This document shows positions 11,679 to 24,717 of a DNA stretch of 64,000 nt, in pieces. The DNA lies in contig JAGVVL010000001.1 of the NCBI GenBank assembly GCA_018287875.1, positions 2,294,001-2,358,000 on the forward strand, written 5' to 3'. The first letter of the stretch is position 1, and every line of letters starts with the position of its first letter. The notes beneath the pieces were generated by a model. It did not search any database. It saw nothing but the letters and a program-made list of their open reading frames with translations, and was not told where the DNA came from. The position numbers and the translations under genes are program-made. The DNA is from Nigrospora sphaerica. Taxonomy: Eukaryota; Ascomycota; Sordariomycetes; Amphisphaeriales; Apiosporaceae.

Positions 11679-12353
11679 TTGGTGCCAGCGTTCGCCCACT
11701 GGCATTGGACGCTGCCCGTTCCTGTCCTGTCGTGTGCCGTCGAGAGCCCATCCAGGCCCAGCCCAGGAAAGACAAGTAACTCGCGGCGCTGGGGCCGCAG
11801 GGAGATCGCAGACACCGTTGTCACCCAGGCAACGCTGCGCATTTCGTATCAACAAAGCGCCCCCGGGGTGCGCTATGCAGCTTTTACTAGGACAAGCTGC
11901 CGCCGGGTCGTGATCCAGAATCCCCAGAGATCTCTCTCTTGTTGTGGGCTCTCTTTCCACCAGCTCCTCTTGTTCCTGGCAGGGTCACCGCACCACACCT
12001 CACACCGCCAAAAGTCAATCGCTGCCCTGCGTTGCCGAGTCAGTCCCTGGCTCGCACACCGCGACCGCCCTATCGTGATCTAGTTCTCGCCGTCCAGACT
12101 CGCTCGCTGCTGCTGCTGCTGCTGACCACAATCTAACAATTCCGATTGCCCAGCCAGAGACTGGCTTGCGCTGCGTGAGTTACGGGATCCATCCACCGCC
12201 CATACGCCGCCCAGCGCCCCTCCCACCCAGGACCTGAGCCTAGGTTCTTTCTGTACATCCGCCCAGGACTGGACCTGGGTAGGTAGCCTGTAGTAGGCAT
12301 CGACCACCACCGACACCCGACACCACCGACATTCAGGCCTCAACTCCTTCACG

Positions 12354-14921
12354 ATGCTATCCAATCCGCCCCCGAGCGGTCTCCCGGCCCGGCACCACCG
12401 CCAACACAGACGCCAGAACTCGACGCCCACAGCCATGGAAACCGTCAAGAGCACCAGCAACCTGCCGCCATACCCGCCCCCCCCGCATGCCTCGTCGGCG
12501 CAATCACAACCGCAATCGCAACCGCCGCAACCACAACAAGCGCGGGCTGGGCGCCCGCGTGTGGCCCACCGACGCGGTATGAGCCTCGACACGCGCCGAC
12601 AACACATGCACTCGCCCCTGGTCCGCCAGGACTTCCTGACGGTAGGCGAAACTACTAACGCAGCAGGATACAATAGTGCACCGCAGCACGTGCTGCGAGA
12701 AGCGCAGCAGCAACGTCTAGCGCGCCCGGGCTCCCACCAGCCAGTCTTTGCGAACTTGGCCAACGACGAGAACTACATCATGTCCCCCCATGGGACCCCC
12801 CATACCCAGGGCTTCGCCCCCAACGCCTGCTTTGACGGCCTGCAGGGCCCCGCGCCCGCCCTGAACATGTCGTACAACCTGTACAACGAGCAGATGAACG
12901 CCATGGTCAAGAAGAGCCAGGAGAACTTCAATAGCGGCATGGGCGCCGGCTCGCAGGACTTCGAGCTCTACCCCTCCAGCACCATGTCCACGCCCACCTT
13001 CATGCACTTCAACGAGAGCCCTAGCGGAGGTCCCGGATGGATTTCCGAGGAAGAGACCTCGAGCTCGCGCCGGAGTTCCCGCCGCGTGAGCAATACCATC
13101 ATGGACAGGGTGGCCAAATTCGAGAACATGGGACTCGAAGACGCCCCGAGACCCATCACGCCTCCGCATCAAAACGCCACAGGTGAGTGTTGCCGTCCAT
13201 GCACGGTACCCGGGGAGGGCGACTGAACGCAAACAGATTATTTTCCCATCACACCAATGGACTCGCCGCACGGCAGAACCACTATCAAATCGAGCCGAGG
13301 CCCGCAGCGCTTCATGGAAGGCTATGACGAATCCATGGAGGAGACGCTCAAGCCGACTCGCGGTACCCGCCGCCCGAAGACCACTTTCGATGAGATGCGG
13401 GAGGCTGCCGAAACTCAGTCCCCGGCCCCCGTGCCTGGCCCGTCCCGCTCCCACACCATGCCGGTTACCAGCTCGTTTGAGGCGCCGCCAGTCGCGAACA
13501 ACAACTTTTTGGAGATGAGTCAGATGAGCGGAGGCATGGTGGTTCCAACGTTTGATGGCATGCCCGAACCGCCATACCCGCTCAGCGCGAGCTCGAGTTT
13601 CTCGCATCACTCGACCCCCATCACGCCACTGATGCATGAGTTCAGACAAGCATCGGAGCGAAAGCCGTACCTCCTGCCGCCCGACACGGCTATTGATTCC
13701 ATGTCGGGCGAGGAGTCCGAGTCGGGCGAGAGGCCACCACGCGGCCACTCGCATCGCCGAACCGAATCCGTTGCTAGCGTGGCGAGCGCGGCTAGCATTG
13801 CCGACATCGACATCGAGCAGACCAAGACGACCACGGGCATCACCATGGACGACATTCATCAATACATCGACGGTCCCGACCCGCAGGACAACAAGTGGGT
13901 GTGCACATTCGAGGACTGCCTGAAACGGTTTGGCCGCAAAGAAAACATCAAGTCGCACGTCCAGACGCACTTGAACGACCGTCAGTACCAGTGTCCGACT
14001 TGCCAAAAGTGCTTCGTCCGACAGCACGACCTGAAGCGTCATGCCAAGATCCACACGGGCATCAAGCCGTACCCGTGCGAATGCGGAAACAGCTTCGCCC
14101 GACACGACGCCTTGACCCGCCACAAACAACGTGGCATGTGCATCGGGGCCTTTGACGGCGTGGTGAGGAAGGTGGTCAAGCGAGGCCGCCCACGCAAGCA
14201 CCGGCCCGAGTTGGACGAGCGACAGGAGAAGTCGACACGCACACGCAAGAAGAATATGTCCATCTCGTCCGTCTCGTCCCAGTCGGGTTACTCGGATTGC
14301 TCAGCGCCCAGCTCCCCCGGGGCCGATGACAACGACAACGACAACGACACCGATTTCGAGTTGCTGGGCGAGATAATGCAGGATGTATCGATGGGGGGCA
14401 CAACCATGAACCCAAGCAACCTCCAACCGGGCCTGGGAGCTTCGACGGCGCCCATGCAGACCCTGAGCCCCAACGCCGCCCTGGGCGAGCGCTCACCGTC
14501 TGTGGCAAGCGTGCATTCGTACGTTTCGCAGCTGTCGCACATGTCGCTTCATCCCGGCACCGCGGGGGAAGCGTTGCCGTCCAATCCGGCTTCGCCGGCA
14601 AAGAGCGTCGGCAGCCAGTATAACGAGCCGCCGGAGCTTTCGCAGTCGTCGTCGCCGCCGGCGTCTTGCAACCGGTACTTTGAGTTGGAGCCGAGCGTCA
14701 CGGGCCCCGACATCATGATCAGCGCGGCCGTGGACCCCACGAGCTTGCCCCCCATGGGGGGCATGGGCAATGGTGGCGAAGACGACGTGCTGTTGCAGTT
14801 CACACACAACGACCCCAACATGCTCATGCTGAGCTCGGATAGCAAGTTCGACGAGGCGTTTGACAGTTCGGTCGACATGTTTACCCACAGCGACGACCTC
14901 TTCTTCGGCCACAACCAATAG
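12354..14921 (+). CDS. ace2: Ace2/Swi5-type C2H2 zinc-finger transcription factor
   Basis: Two exons (12354-13182, 13237-14921; 54-nt intron, GTGAGT donor) give 837 residues. The long N-terminal half is Pro/Ser/Gln-rich and disordered-looking. Three tandem C2H2-type fingers lie at about 497-580: CTFEDCLKRFGRKENIKSH, then CPTCQKCFVRQHDLKRHAKIH, then CECGNSFARHDALTRHKQRG with a terminal Cys replacing the last His. This atypical third finger and the spacing are those of the yeast Swi5/Ace2 pair, nuclear regulators of G1 and cell-separation genes; in Aspergillus the homologue affects morphology, pigment and virulence. A basic stretch follows (KVVKRGRPRKHRPE, AT-hook-like and a likely nuclear signal). 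The C-terminus is acidic and Ser-rich. Ser/Thr-Pro sites in the N-terminus would allow Cdk-type control, but this is inference. Confidence 0.88.
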
Positions 14922-16008
14922 GCCGGACATGGCGGCGCCTGCAAGACAGGCCGTGGCGTTTTCGTTTCCAGGGGCGCGGTCAAAACTGGATTGGAACTTA
15001 CGGAGTACATGCTGGGATGCAGTGGTTCGGCTTCGGTGCATTTCGAAAGAGATGGGACGGCGAAGGATGTACAACAGAGAATCGGGAGGGGAACGAGAGC
15101 ACTTTCTGGGTTTTATCAGCGGTGAATTCATGCTGACTTTATCTTCTTTTCTTGACCGGGAGGACAGACCCTGGGCAGAGCAGGGTTGGGCGCGCCAGCG
15201 TTTCGTCGTCGTGAACGATTCGGGTCTGGCTTCTGGCATTCTCTTCGAAATTTCCTAATGAGGACATTGGCGAAACGCAATATAATGGGTCGAAAGTCTA
15301 CGGGATGTTCCTTGTTGTGTACGCCTGGCAAGACGGTTTGTGTCTGCTTATGTCAGTTTCCAGTACTTGGTTGAGAAGTTATCGAGTTGTTAATACATGT
15401 AATCAGATAGGATGGAAACTCAGGATACCGTCTCTACCGATGTATGGCTGTTAAATGCATTGCTTTCCTTATGAATCTATATTGCCGCGGGTATTCTCAT
15501 GGATTTGCATCCCGTCTGGCATCAAGCACTTGAAGCCCTATTGAAGACAGGGATACTTACCCCAGAGCTCCCTGATACCGGAGGTCGGAGGTATTCCGGC
15601 CGCTAACAGCCGCTCGACCCCACCCGCGAGACCCCAGACCCTTACCTTTATTCCACCCTCAGCATATGGCCTTTTTGCTATGAGTTACCTGCGTCCTACT
15701 TAGAAAGCAAACGGCTCTCACCGCACATCGGCCTCAGAGAGTCGCTTCTCACCGCTGTTGCATCTCCCGGAAGAGCCGATGGTTGGTTTCTAAATGTGAC
15801 AGCTGTGGAATTAGCCGGTCAAAGCGACATAAAACGTGGCGGCCAAAGTAAAGAGCTGCAGGGAAGGAAGGTTTGCGCCTACCTGTGGTGGGGGGGAGCT
15901 TGACATCTTCACGTCCCCATCCCATCCCTGGCACCTACCACTTCCTTCTCCCACTTTCCTCAAGGGCCCTATTCAGAAAGGCTGCAACGAATCCGGCAGC
16001 ACTTCAAA
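14922..16008. other. Intergenic
   Basis: 3' flank of the Ace2-like gene and promoter of the DUF4470-MYND gene. Mildly AT-rich around 15370-15500. No gene seen. Confidence 0.5.
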
Positions 16009-19000
16009 ATGCTCACCCCAGCCGTGGCCAGTCGTGTGTCGCAATTCTATGCTGTGGGCAACACGCCTGCCGTCTCCCTCACCAGAGATCTCCCCCAAGG
16101 CAAAGATGCCTCTGTCCTGCTTCTGGGATGCGGCGATATCCGGAACATCCTCTACACGACGCATATGAACTCAGGGCTTCGTATGTTTTCCCATTCGCCT
16201 CCGAGTCCAAATAAGCTAACACCAACTGCTTGTAGCGCCGCGCAAGCTCGACTTCACCTGCTGTGACGTAGAGACGGCTGTGATCGGTAAGTCAGCTGCG
16301 TCCGCTGGCATCCAGGGCCGTAACTTATCTCTCCCTCCCAGCGAGAAACGCGGTACTGTTCTCCTTGCTCGTCGACCACCATCAAAGCATCGATCACGAC
16401 ACTCTATGGGAGGTCTATTACGATACATATCTCCAAGAGGAAACGGCAAAGCTCCTCCAGTCCCATCTCGAGACGCTACTCGGTGCGTCCGAGTCTCTGG
16501 AAGCGTGGCGCGAGAGCAAGTACGGCCCCGCCTTGTCCTTCTGTGACGAGGGAACTTTGCGGCTGGTTCGAGAAACCTGGGCTAGATGTCTAGCGGCCTC
16601 TCAGTCCGCGTCCAAGCCTGCATTTGACGCAGAGCTGAAGAGGAGCCGCGAGGTGGCCATAGGTGGAGGTCATGGAATCATCTTGACAGGCCTCCGATCC
16701 GCTGCCCCCTACGCGAGTGCCGCCATCATGGATGCTTCGAAATCCCATGGACATTTTTGGGAACATGGTTCTCTCACCCGCAAAGACGCCACAGTCCCCA
16801 ACCCCTTGATCGCCGGTGTCGTTACAGCAAATACTCTGCTCCATTACGGTACAGATCCTCTTTTGGGATTTCACCTCGCCGCCGGCTTTGCGGATCTAGC
16901 ACCAGATTCGCCTCTTGCCGTTGACGGACAGACTAGTGGTCTAGAGCGCCTCGTCGCAGCTGCAGTGCTTCAATTCAAGCAATGGGTGGCGGCATTCAGA
17001 ACCCAAATCGACAATGGTCTCCGTGTGAGGTTCATGGTCGCAGATGCGTTGACATTCTGCCGGGTGCTCCAGGGCGCTGGTACATCGGAAGCCGGGACGC
17101 CCATGTTCTACCGTCGGCAGTTTGACATGTCGCCATGCGTGTTGGATTCCCAGGAATATCAGGGACCTGATGGTGCGCCGCACTTCTTTGATGTCGTCGA
17201 CACATCTAATCTTTCGGACCACTTGGGGGCTCTCAACCTCATCGTGTCGGCCTCGCCTTTGCTCAGGGACGCCGCCACTTCCACCCTGTACCTGGAGAGC
17301 CTGATTAGGAAGAGTGCAGACAGACACACGGAGCTCGACAGCCTCCTTTGCGGCCACGCTCCGACCGTGTCTCTCATATTGGGCGTGTCTGCGGTTGAGT
17401 ATTGGTAAGTTTCCAATCTCTTTTCCCCGACTCATTTGGATATAATGCCGCCTACCACATCCACGGACCCGATTGCCCCGGCGCAACAGGAGATGCCAAA
17501 GATGCATTCATAGAAATACCTTAACACAATAACTCGCGATAGGACAAACGCCACCATGGTGTCTCCTGTTCATGAAATCTTGATGCAGGGAGTACAAGGG
17601 TCAGAAGGCGACCAAGCAACACAGTTGCACTCCCGTTCGTCTTGGAAACGCAACGGGCTTCCGTGCGGTCAAAACGGCGTATCGCAGGCACTTCACATTT
17701 CACCCAAACCTCTTGCAAAGGCTTTTGCCGAGATCTATTTTCGGATGTTTCAGTATGAAAAGCCGCAGGGTTTGAAGCTGATGAACGCCCAAGTGCTGCG
17801 AAACAGCGCCTACCCCGAATTCCATCGCGGAAGCTTGGTTTCCTTGATGCGAAACGCGCAGACCTTCATCAAGTCGGACTGGTCTGAGGTTTTTCGAAGC
17901 CTGATCGGCATCATCTGCTTGGACAGGACACTCATACTCGGCAACCTCTATCTCCAAGAGCTGTGCCTCGGCTTGCACATGCAGGGTCTGTACACGGAGA
18001 GCAGCCTCGTGGACAATATCCGGAAGAATCCAAGCGCCGGAACTTTCAACGCCTGGAACACGATACCAACCGCGGTAGTGGTGACGCTCGTCGTGCCGCG
18101 GTCCAACTGGGAGAAGATATACGCTGCAGATGCCACCAAGAAATGCGCCCCGACATTCCAGGTCGGTGTCTCGTCGGACCACTTCCTCAATGTGTTCGCT
18201 GATGTGCACCTCGCATTCGGCAAAGTCAAGGCATCCGGAGTCCCAACGAGTGAGGACTTTTCGATAGCCATCGAGGAAGACCCGGAGGGATGGAGTGGGA
18301 ACTCAATGGTGACGGTTTCCTTCTTCATGCCGGCGGCCGCTCTACAAGACTCGACCACGATCGATCTTCGGATCCAGGCTACTCCACAAGCCATGCTCGT
18401 GTATGGGAATGCTGGTCTGGGGCATGAGTTCGTTGTGTTCAGAACAAAAACCAATGATGCCTCTCATGTTTTTGTGACAAGGAGCCTGCCTGGCCTCGGA
18501 AAGTTCCACGCTCAACCTGAGGATCCCAAAGAGCAAGAGGGGCCAGTCACCCTGACTGCGACCGTGGATGAAAGCACCGGAAGGGTAGCCTCGCTGACGG
18601 GCCGTTTCGACGTCACCACCCCCGAGGGAAAGAGACTTCTTACGGACAAGGTTCCGATCGCGCTGCGACAAACGTGGCCGTACACCATCGATGTTGTGTT
18701 TGGCGACGGCCAACTCGTTTGCCCAGTTCCTTATCCGCTGCCTGTGGCCCAGACGACAGCCAGGACGCGTATCGCACGGAAGTCAGCCTATGTCGAGGTC
18801 ATTGCTCAGTTGGCAAACCCGTCGGAGTCGGAGGTGATGTCCAGTTTCGTGTACCCCGCCCTGCCGGGCCCGGAGGGTATGCCCGTAACCCTGAACGGCC
18901 AACATATCAACCTGGACAGCCTGCCCATCTTGAACGTGGAACTGGCGCACAAGAAAAACAACGGCTGGCTGACCACGCTGGCCTCACACCAGTTCTCGGC

Positions 19001-19793
19001 GCGCGAAAGGCGGATGCGGGAGGGCCGCGACTCGGGAACGGGCATGACGGCGGACGCGCGGCTCAACTTTAAGGAGTCCGTCTTCACCCTGTTCATGCTC
19101 GCGTCCGGCCTGCAGGGCGGGCAAACGGGCCTATTCGGCCTACAGCATGCCACGGCCGGCAACGTCATACTGCTGTTCGTCCGGTGCCTGCGCATCGACG
19201 GCGCCGCGGGGACTGTGGTGGCCGACATGGCGGCGCTGCCGCTGACGCGCGCCCTCGTCGACTCGGGCCGGCTCGCCAACTTCTTCCTGGTCCTGCGCGA
19301 GCTCCAGATGGGCGCCGTGAAAGTCGATGATGCGGAGTTGCGGCTGTGGCAGCGTGTCCTGCCCGCCTTGGCCGAGCGGTGCCGCACTTGGGACCACAAG
19401 CCGGCGTGCGAGTACCGGCGTCCCGGCGCCAAGATCCCCCTCGGGCCCCTCGGGCCCGACGGCGCCCCGTTCCTCTGCAGCTGCGGCCTCGGCGCTCTGC
19501 CCGCCGGCTACATGAACCTGCCCGAGTGGGAGACGGCGACGTCCCACGCCGTCCGTATCGCCCTGAGCCCCACCTTCGCCGTGCCTTTCGTCGAGAGCCT
19601 CACAGACACGGACCCTGCGGGCCTCGTTGGCGCCGTGCGGGACATGGGCCTCGACCGGTGCCGCCACTGCGCCCGGACCGAGACGCCCTCCGGCACCCGG
19701 CTCCTGAAGTGCACACGCTGCAAGGAGGCCGCCTACTGCTCACGAGAGTGCCAGAAGGCCGACTGGAAAAAGCACCGGATGGAGTGTGCCTAG
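16009..19793 (+). CDS. DUF4470 and MYND zinc-finger protein
   Basis: Four exons (16009-16180, 16236-16286, 16342-17404, 17543-19793; introns 55, 55 and 138 nt) give 1178 residues. The N-terminus is DUF4470 (about 20-115; LLLGCGDIRNILYT, then FTCCDVETAVIARNAVL). The large centre has no domain I can name. The last 44 residues are a complete MYND finger: C-x2-C, C-x2-C, C-x3-C and H-x3-C spacing with CTRCKEAAYCSRECQKADW. MYND fingers bind proline-rich peptides in protein partners. DUF4470 commonly pairs with MYND in fungi, and no biochemical role is established that I know of. The protein is probably soluble and intracellular. The 138-nt third intron is the least certain splice, because the frame could start anew at the ATG at 17556 if the gene were split in two. 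Confidence 0.85.
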
Positions 19794-20244
19794 TCGGCCC
19801 GTTACGGGGCATGCCGATGATGGGGCATGGCAACCTGCTTACGCGTATTGCATGGGCCCCAGGGGAAAAGGGGTGATGTTGGGTATCAACCACGCCGTGA
19901 AAAGGAGCACGGCCCGCCCCTGAATATTAAGCTGGTCAATGAAGCACTGTCAAAGAACCCGCTGCTTACAGATATAGATTGGGAGGGGAAGCACCCCAAA
20001 AGTGTGTCCTGGTCAGTGTTTGACGTCCCACCATCCGAAGGAGCGCTTGTCTACAATTTCAAGGTAGGTAATGTATTGAATAAAAAGAAGCAGACACAAG
20101 TCTCATTTAAGTTATATTTTGTAATGATCATTTGGACCAACTGGATCTTCTAAGATTTTAACCCCTTTGCTGCCCCTTCCATAAGGCAGTCGTGGTATCA
20201 TTCTATAACCGGCGTCCCGTCATCCCACACTACGCCTTTCCCCT
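19794..20244. other. Convergent gap with a coding-like fragment
   Basis: Lies between the ends of the MYND gene (+) and the P450 (-). A plus-strand open frame at 19827-20153 starts with ATG (108 codons). Its middle, about 45 codons ending before a GTAGGT at about 20064, looks protein-like (LVNEALSKNPLL, then SWSVFDVPPSEGALVYNF). The codon third positions are more AT-rich than in the neighbours. It may be a gene relic or a minor gene; I could not assign a family. Confidence 0.35.
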
Positions 20245-22034
20245 TCACTCAGGGGCGACAAAGTCAATCTCCTCCTGGCGGCGGCGATACTGGACTTGGC
20301 CCTTGGGGTTGACGGTGGTGCTGGCCTCGAACGATTGCGGCGCGGGGCGGGTGGTGCCGGGAACGAAGCGCCAGTCGTACTTGAGCAGCATCTGGCACAG
20401 CGCAATCTTGACCTCGTTGGCGGCGAAGAAGCGGCCGGGGCAGGCGTGCTGGCCGTGGCCAAAGTGCAGGTGGTCCGGGCTCGTCGTCACGAACTGCCAG
20501 CTGTTCTCCTGGCCCGGCTGCGCGCGCAACTTCAGGAACCGCGATGCGTCGAATCGCTCCGGCTCTGGATACACCCGGGCGTCCATGTAGTTTGTGCTCA
20601 CCATGATGCGGCTACCTTGGGGCAGCAAAGTGCCGTCCGAGAGCTGCACCTCCTTGTCCACGTAACGGTTCATCGAGGCTGAGTAAGGGGGAGGCCTAGT
20701 ATTAGCGAAGTTTGTTTGGGCGAGGATGGGAGTACAGAAAAGAAAAGGGGGCGGACGAACCGAGGGCCATAGGGCTGCAGCGTGCCGACTCCTTCAGAAA
20801 GCTATCCATCAGCTTGAGCTTGTACAGGCTCGTCTTGGCACAGCCATGCTCGCCAATGACCTCGATGATCTCTTGGCGGAGGGCCTGGGCGACGTCAGGG
20901 TGCTCGCAGACATCCAGCAGGGCCTGGCAGGTGGTCTCGGTGGTGGTATGGATAGCGGCGAGGGTGAGAGAGAGCTGGCCAGCGACGTGGTCTATGGGGC
21001 GACCGCGAGAGACCTCATGCATCCAGCCGAGGCTGTCGGCAGTCTTGGGTGGCTTCTCACCGGCCCGGAGGCAGGCGTCGACAGCGGCCTTGCGCCGTTC
21101 GACCTCGGGGTCAATGAGCTTGTGCGCATCCCGCACCGCCTTCCGGATCGACGTGCACTGCGGGATGATCCAGTATACCAGCGGCCGCACCGGCGTCGGC
21201 ACCAGCCGCAGAAGGTACGATGCGATGAAGGAGTCGATGGTGTATGCCTTGGTGATCTGCAGCCAGCGCGGGTTGCGGCAGAGTTCCTTGCCCAGGAAGA
21301 CGCGCGACGACAGCCGCGCTACCAAGTCCATCACCGTATCCTTGAGCACAATGGTCTGCCACTCGCGGTCCTCGCCGTAGATGTCGTGCAGAGAGGCCGT
21401 CGTCTCGTCGACGAGGTCACCCATAATGAGACCCAGCGACTGCGTCAACTTGGTGCGGACCGTCTCTTGGATGAGGGCATCGTCAGTGAGCCCCTGCTTA
21501 TGAGGCTCAAAACCCGGATACTCGGTGAAAAAGTCCTAGAAATCACCAAAGCCTTTAGCAGAGGCCTCCCGACCTTGGATGCCTAGCCATGATCCCGTCC
21601 ATCTCTGTGCGCCTGGGTACATACCTTGGAGAAAGCCTTGGGGAAGTTCAGATTGGGGTTGTTGCGGATCTCCTCGGCAAAGCGGTTGGGAAGGATGATC
21701 TTGGGCCCGGTGCCCGTCATGACTTGGAAGGGTCCGGAGTACTGCATCATTGTCGTCAGCGGATTCGTGGTCTTCCTTTATATGCGCCTCGGCGCCCGGC
21801 TTGTTGTACCTTGCTCAGCGCCTCCAGCATGGTTTGCCGGCCATGCTGCAGCCAGCTCTTTCTTGGGCTTTGCCCTTCCAGGGTGGCCAGGGGAAAGCCC
21901 GGGACCGGCCGCTCGCGGGAGAGCACCGTGTAGACCACGCCCACGACGACAGTCACGACGATACCGATGATGGACCACGGCAGGCCTTCGGGGATGAGGC
22001 GGCCAACCTCCATAGTACTCGCAATGATAGGCAT
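20245..22034 (-). CDS. Cytochrome P450, ent-kaurene-oxidase-like
   Basis: Four exons on the minus strand (22034-21810, 21741-21625, 21535-20761, 20678-20245; introns 68, 89 and 82 nt) give 516 residues, a normal fungal P450 length. One N-terminal membrane anchor (about 20-40, WSIIGIVVTVVVGVVYTV) implies an ER-bound enzyme. The I-helix threonine region reads AAIHTTTETT. The K-helix ExxR is KESAR. The heme loop FGHGQHACPG has its ligand at Cys452. The sequence around FFAANEVKIALCQMLLKYD resembles the kaurene-oxidase-type families (CYP503/CYP68-like) of fungal terpenoid and other secondary pathways; the substrate cannot be read from sequence. No terpene cyclase, PKS, NRPS, reductase or transporter flanks it, so it looks solitary. 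The start chosen gives the shortest lead before the anchor; an in-frame ATG lies 7 codons downstream. Confidence 0.9.
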
Positions 22035-24717
22035 GCTGGCGGCGAAGGGCGGTCCGTGAATTGTGTGCCAGGGTTTTGTGGCCTCCGTATAGGTAGGGAC
22101 GACCAACTTGATTTATAGGGCTCTCTCTCTGCCCAAGCCCCGAGTTTAACAACATAGTTGCGTTACAGGGTGCCCCTTCAGGTAGAGAGGCGTCGGCTGC
22201 CCGGGATGTAGATGCCCCCCCGAGCCCCGTGTTAGACACATCCGTGGTGCTGTTGCTAATGAGACCATGCGAAAGCAACCTGGGGCGACCTCGCGGCCTC
22301 CGCCAGAAGCCGAACGCCTGTCCGCCAGTAGCGGCCAAGGGCAGGGGCGGTCGAACCCTGTTGGAAGCCGCTCGCTCCACAACCGGCGCCATGCGAGTCG
22401 TGGTCTGAGCTATCCCCTTAGTTTGCGGCAACCGACGAATCACGACGCGTGCGCGTGGAATGCGAATACGGCATATCTGGAGCGCCGGGGTTAACTGCCG
22501 AAAAGAGCCCTGGCCACATAGCAAGCGGGCGACCCTGCGCTACCCCTGAGGCCTGGCCATGCCTGGAGAGCTGGATCAGCTGCGGTGTTGAAGGCTCCAG
22601 GCGAGCAGCGGGGCCAATTCCTGACGGACGAAGAGCCGGATTTTGGAGAAGGCCACAAGCGGCTCAAGAAGCAACGCGAGGAGGCAATGTGAAGAGTCAA
22701 GACGAAAAAGCAATGAAATCGTCGGATGTTGGGCCAACGGCGGGAGTCGGTGGGAACTTGGTCATGCTTGTCATATTTCCGGATGATTTTCTTCATCGGA
22801 TCGATCGCCACGCCCCGTCCTACAGGGGCTGCCGGTCGACCCGACAGCACGGGTCATGGTAGCTGAAAAAGCACCTAAGGTTGGATGGACCTCTCCTTTT
22901 GCGGCTCGGTCCAGGGTCCTGCACGGATGGTAATCTTGGCTTGCATGCGGCCTGGGGAATGTCGACCAGGCCGTTCGTACTCGTATGTAGAAATATTGGA
23001 GTAGCGGAAGTATGGGCCAACGCCTTTAGGCCGTCGAGCGGCCCCGACTTCTTTCTTGGACGCCATCAGTGGCTTGGCGAGAGGGCGTCATAGGTACAAA
23101 CCGCACGAACATAAGTACATGGTGTACATTCCTCTTCTTACAGCAAGTGTGTACCTACTTTGTGAGTGCTTCTTGATCCCGCTGGTTTGAGAGGCAGAGG
23201 GAGCGGCGTCTGCGACTTCCGAAGCTGCTTCCACGGTAGTATTGTGGGGACGCACGGCTGGTAAGGCACCTGCTTGGTTGTCTTTGTACGAAGTAGTCAT
23301 AGGATCGGCAGTCGCATTCCAGGTTGGAAAGGGGAATTGCCTGGCATACAGGAAGGAATCCTGTCACTCGAAATGAATGCTTGGGGGCGAAATTGCGTGA
23401 TACCAAGTCGAGCGTAGGTTGCCCACCTATGGTATGTCTTGGCTTTTACATGAGCATAACTGAAATATAACCAGGGTCAACCGACCTTGTTCAAAAGTTA
23501 TGCAAAACGACCTCAGCTGACAGACAACCCCGACCCTGTCCAACGCGGCTGAGCGAGCCTTTGTTGGTGCGACGACTCGGCAAACCTCGGGGCCAGGAAA
23601 TGGGATGGTTCCCATCCACGATATGGGCGATGCAAGCTCCATGCAGGGTCCTGGTCGAAACCTGCCACCCGTTGCACGAGGATCCTTCAGACTGTGTATA
23701 ACCCAGCCGCGGTGGCCGTATTTCGAAGACGGCCGAGCAACCTAACCCAAAGGGCCTCGCCCTTCCTGCAGACGCCGTGTTGTGCGAATGGACCACGAGT
23801 CCTACACTTCCAACGCATGATCCGCGTGCCATGGCAGCCAGGCCCAGCGGCAACCGAAAAGATGCGAATCCGGACGCGCGTGCGCCATCCTCGTCGCGCG
23901 ACAGCCAGTACACCATCGCCGCGCCAGCGGGTGTTGTAGTCTGCGTTGGTTTCCAAACGAAAGATCAACACGGATCTCCGCACAGCCGCCCTCCATCCGG
24001 GGAACGGGGAGGAGGTGTCTAGCAAACGGCCAGCCGGCATGAAACATGGCACCGTTCGGGGCCAAGATCGTCGGTTACTATCGGGACCGGAGACGACGCC
24101 TGCTCGCACGCGATCCCTCGTAACAAGTTTGGGACGTGGGATTGTTAATACTGGTCTCGTTTAAGCATATTCCCACATTTTTGGGTCTGCCCAGCAGGTA
24201 CCGCAACGTCTCTCTCCACTTTTGACCCTTTCCGGCTATAGAGCGACGCGGGGTGACACTGGCCGACGCAGAGCAACATGGGCCCCCGTAGACGTTGACG
24301 ACGCCGACATCCTGAGAGTGCCACCATCCTGCCTCGCGTTTGGGGAACCCGCTGCATCTCGGTGGACGACGAACAGCTCGTGTCAGCCCGGGTGCATTGC
24401 CCCGCGGTTCTGCCTAGGTCCGGAGGCCGACATGTCGTCACGGCTGAGGTGAACACTCAAGGAATGCGGCCGGTCCGGTCCAACTGACGGGTATATAAAA
24501 TACCGGGCATATCCTTCTATCTTCAGGAGTTTGGCTTCTTCATCACACTGCTCTGCAAGTTTTCTCTTCTTATTCCGTCCTTTCTTTTCATGCAATAGGG
24601 GCCGGCCTCCGCCTTCGTTTTTCAACCATTTGTCCTATATTTTCCCTTCTTCAACCCCGGTTTTAACAACCGCTTCGTATCAATTTATTGTTGTCTTGGA
24701 CCCGGTCATCCTTCAAA
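22035..24717. other. Long intergenic region
   Basis: Contains the P450 promoter at its left end and the promoter of the secreted low-complexity gene at its right end. Open frames in between show no coding signature. A TACCTACTTT motif lies near 23151. A tRNA B-box-like word near 22346 is not supported by a cloverleaf. Confidence 0.5.
24492..24500 (+). promoter_or_regulatory. TATA box of the secreted low-complexity gene
   Basis: TATATAAAA in a locally GC-rich setting, 226 bp before the ATG at 24718. A pyrimidine-rich stretch lies between, as expected for a strongly transcribed fungal gene with a leader of about 180 nt. Confidence 0.6.

Larger units (their letters stand above)
9851..12353. other. 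Long intergenic region upstream of Ace2-like gene
   Basis: No gene recognised on either strand. It contains a TACA/TACG microsatellite near 9992-10022, an ATGG tetranucleotide run, a 13-bp tandem repeat and a CTG run close to 12104-12124. The last 300-400 bp are C/A-rich and probably form the promoter and 5' leader of the zinc-finger gene. Confidence 0.5.

Noticed and set aside
12717..14201. 494-codon open frame on the minus strand
   Set aside because: It lies antisense to the Ace2-like gene, whose GC-rich third positions create mirror frames; it has no domain and the sense protein is clear.
22330..22400. tRNA-like B-box word (GGTTCGA) on the minus strand
   Set aside because: No A box, acceptor stem or cloverleaf can be drawn around it.
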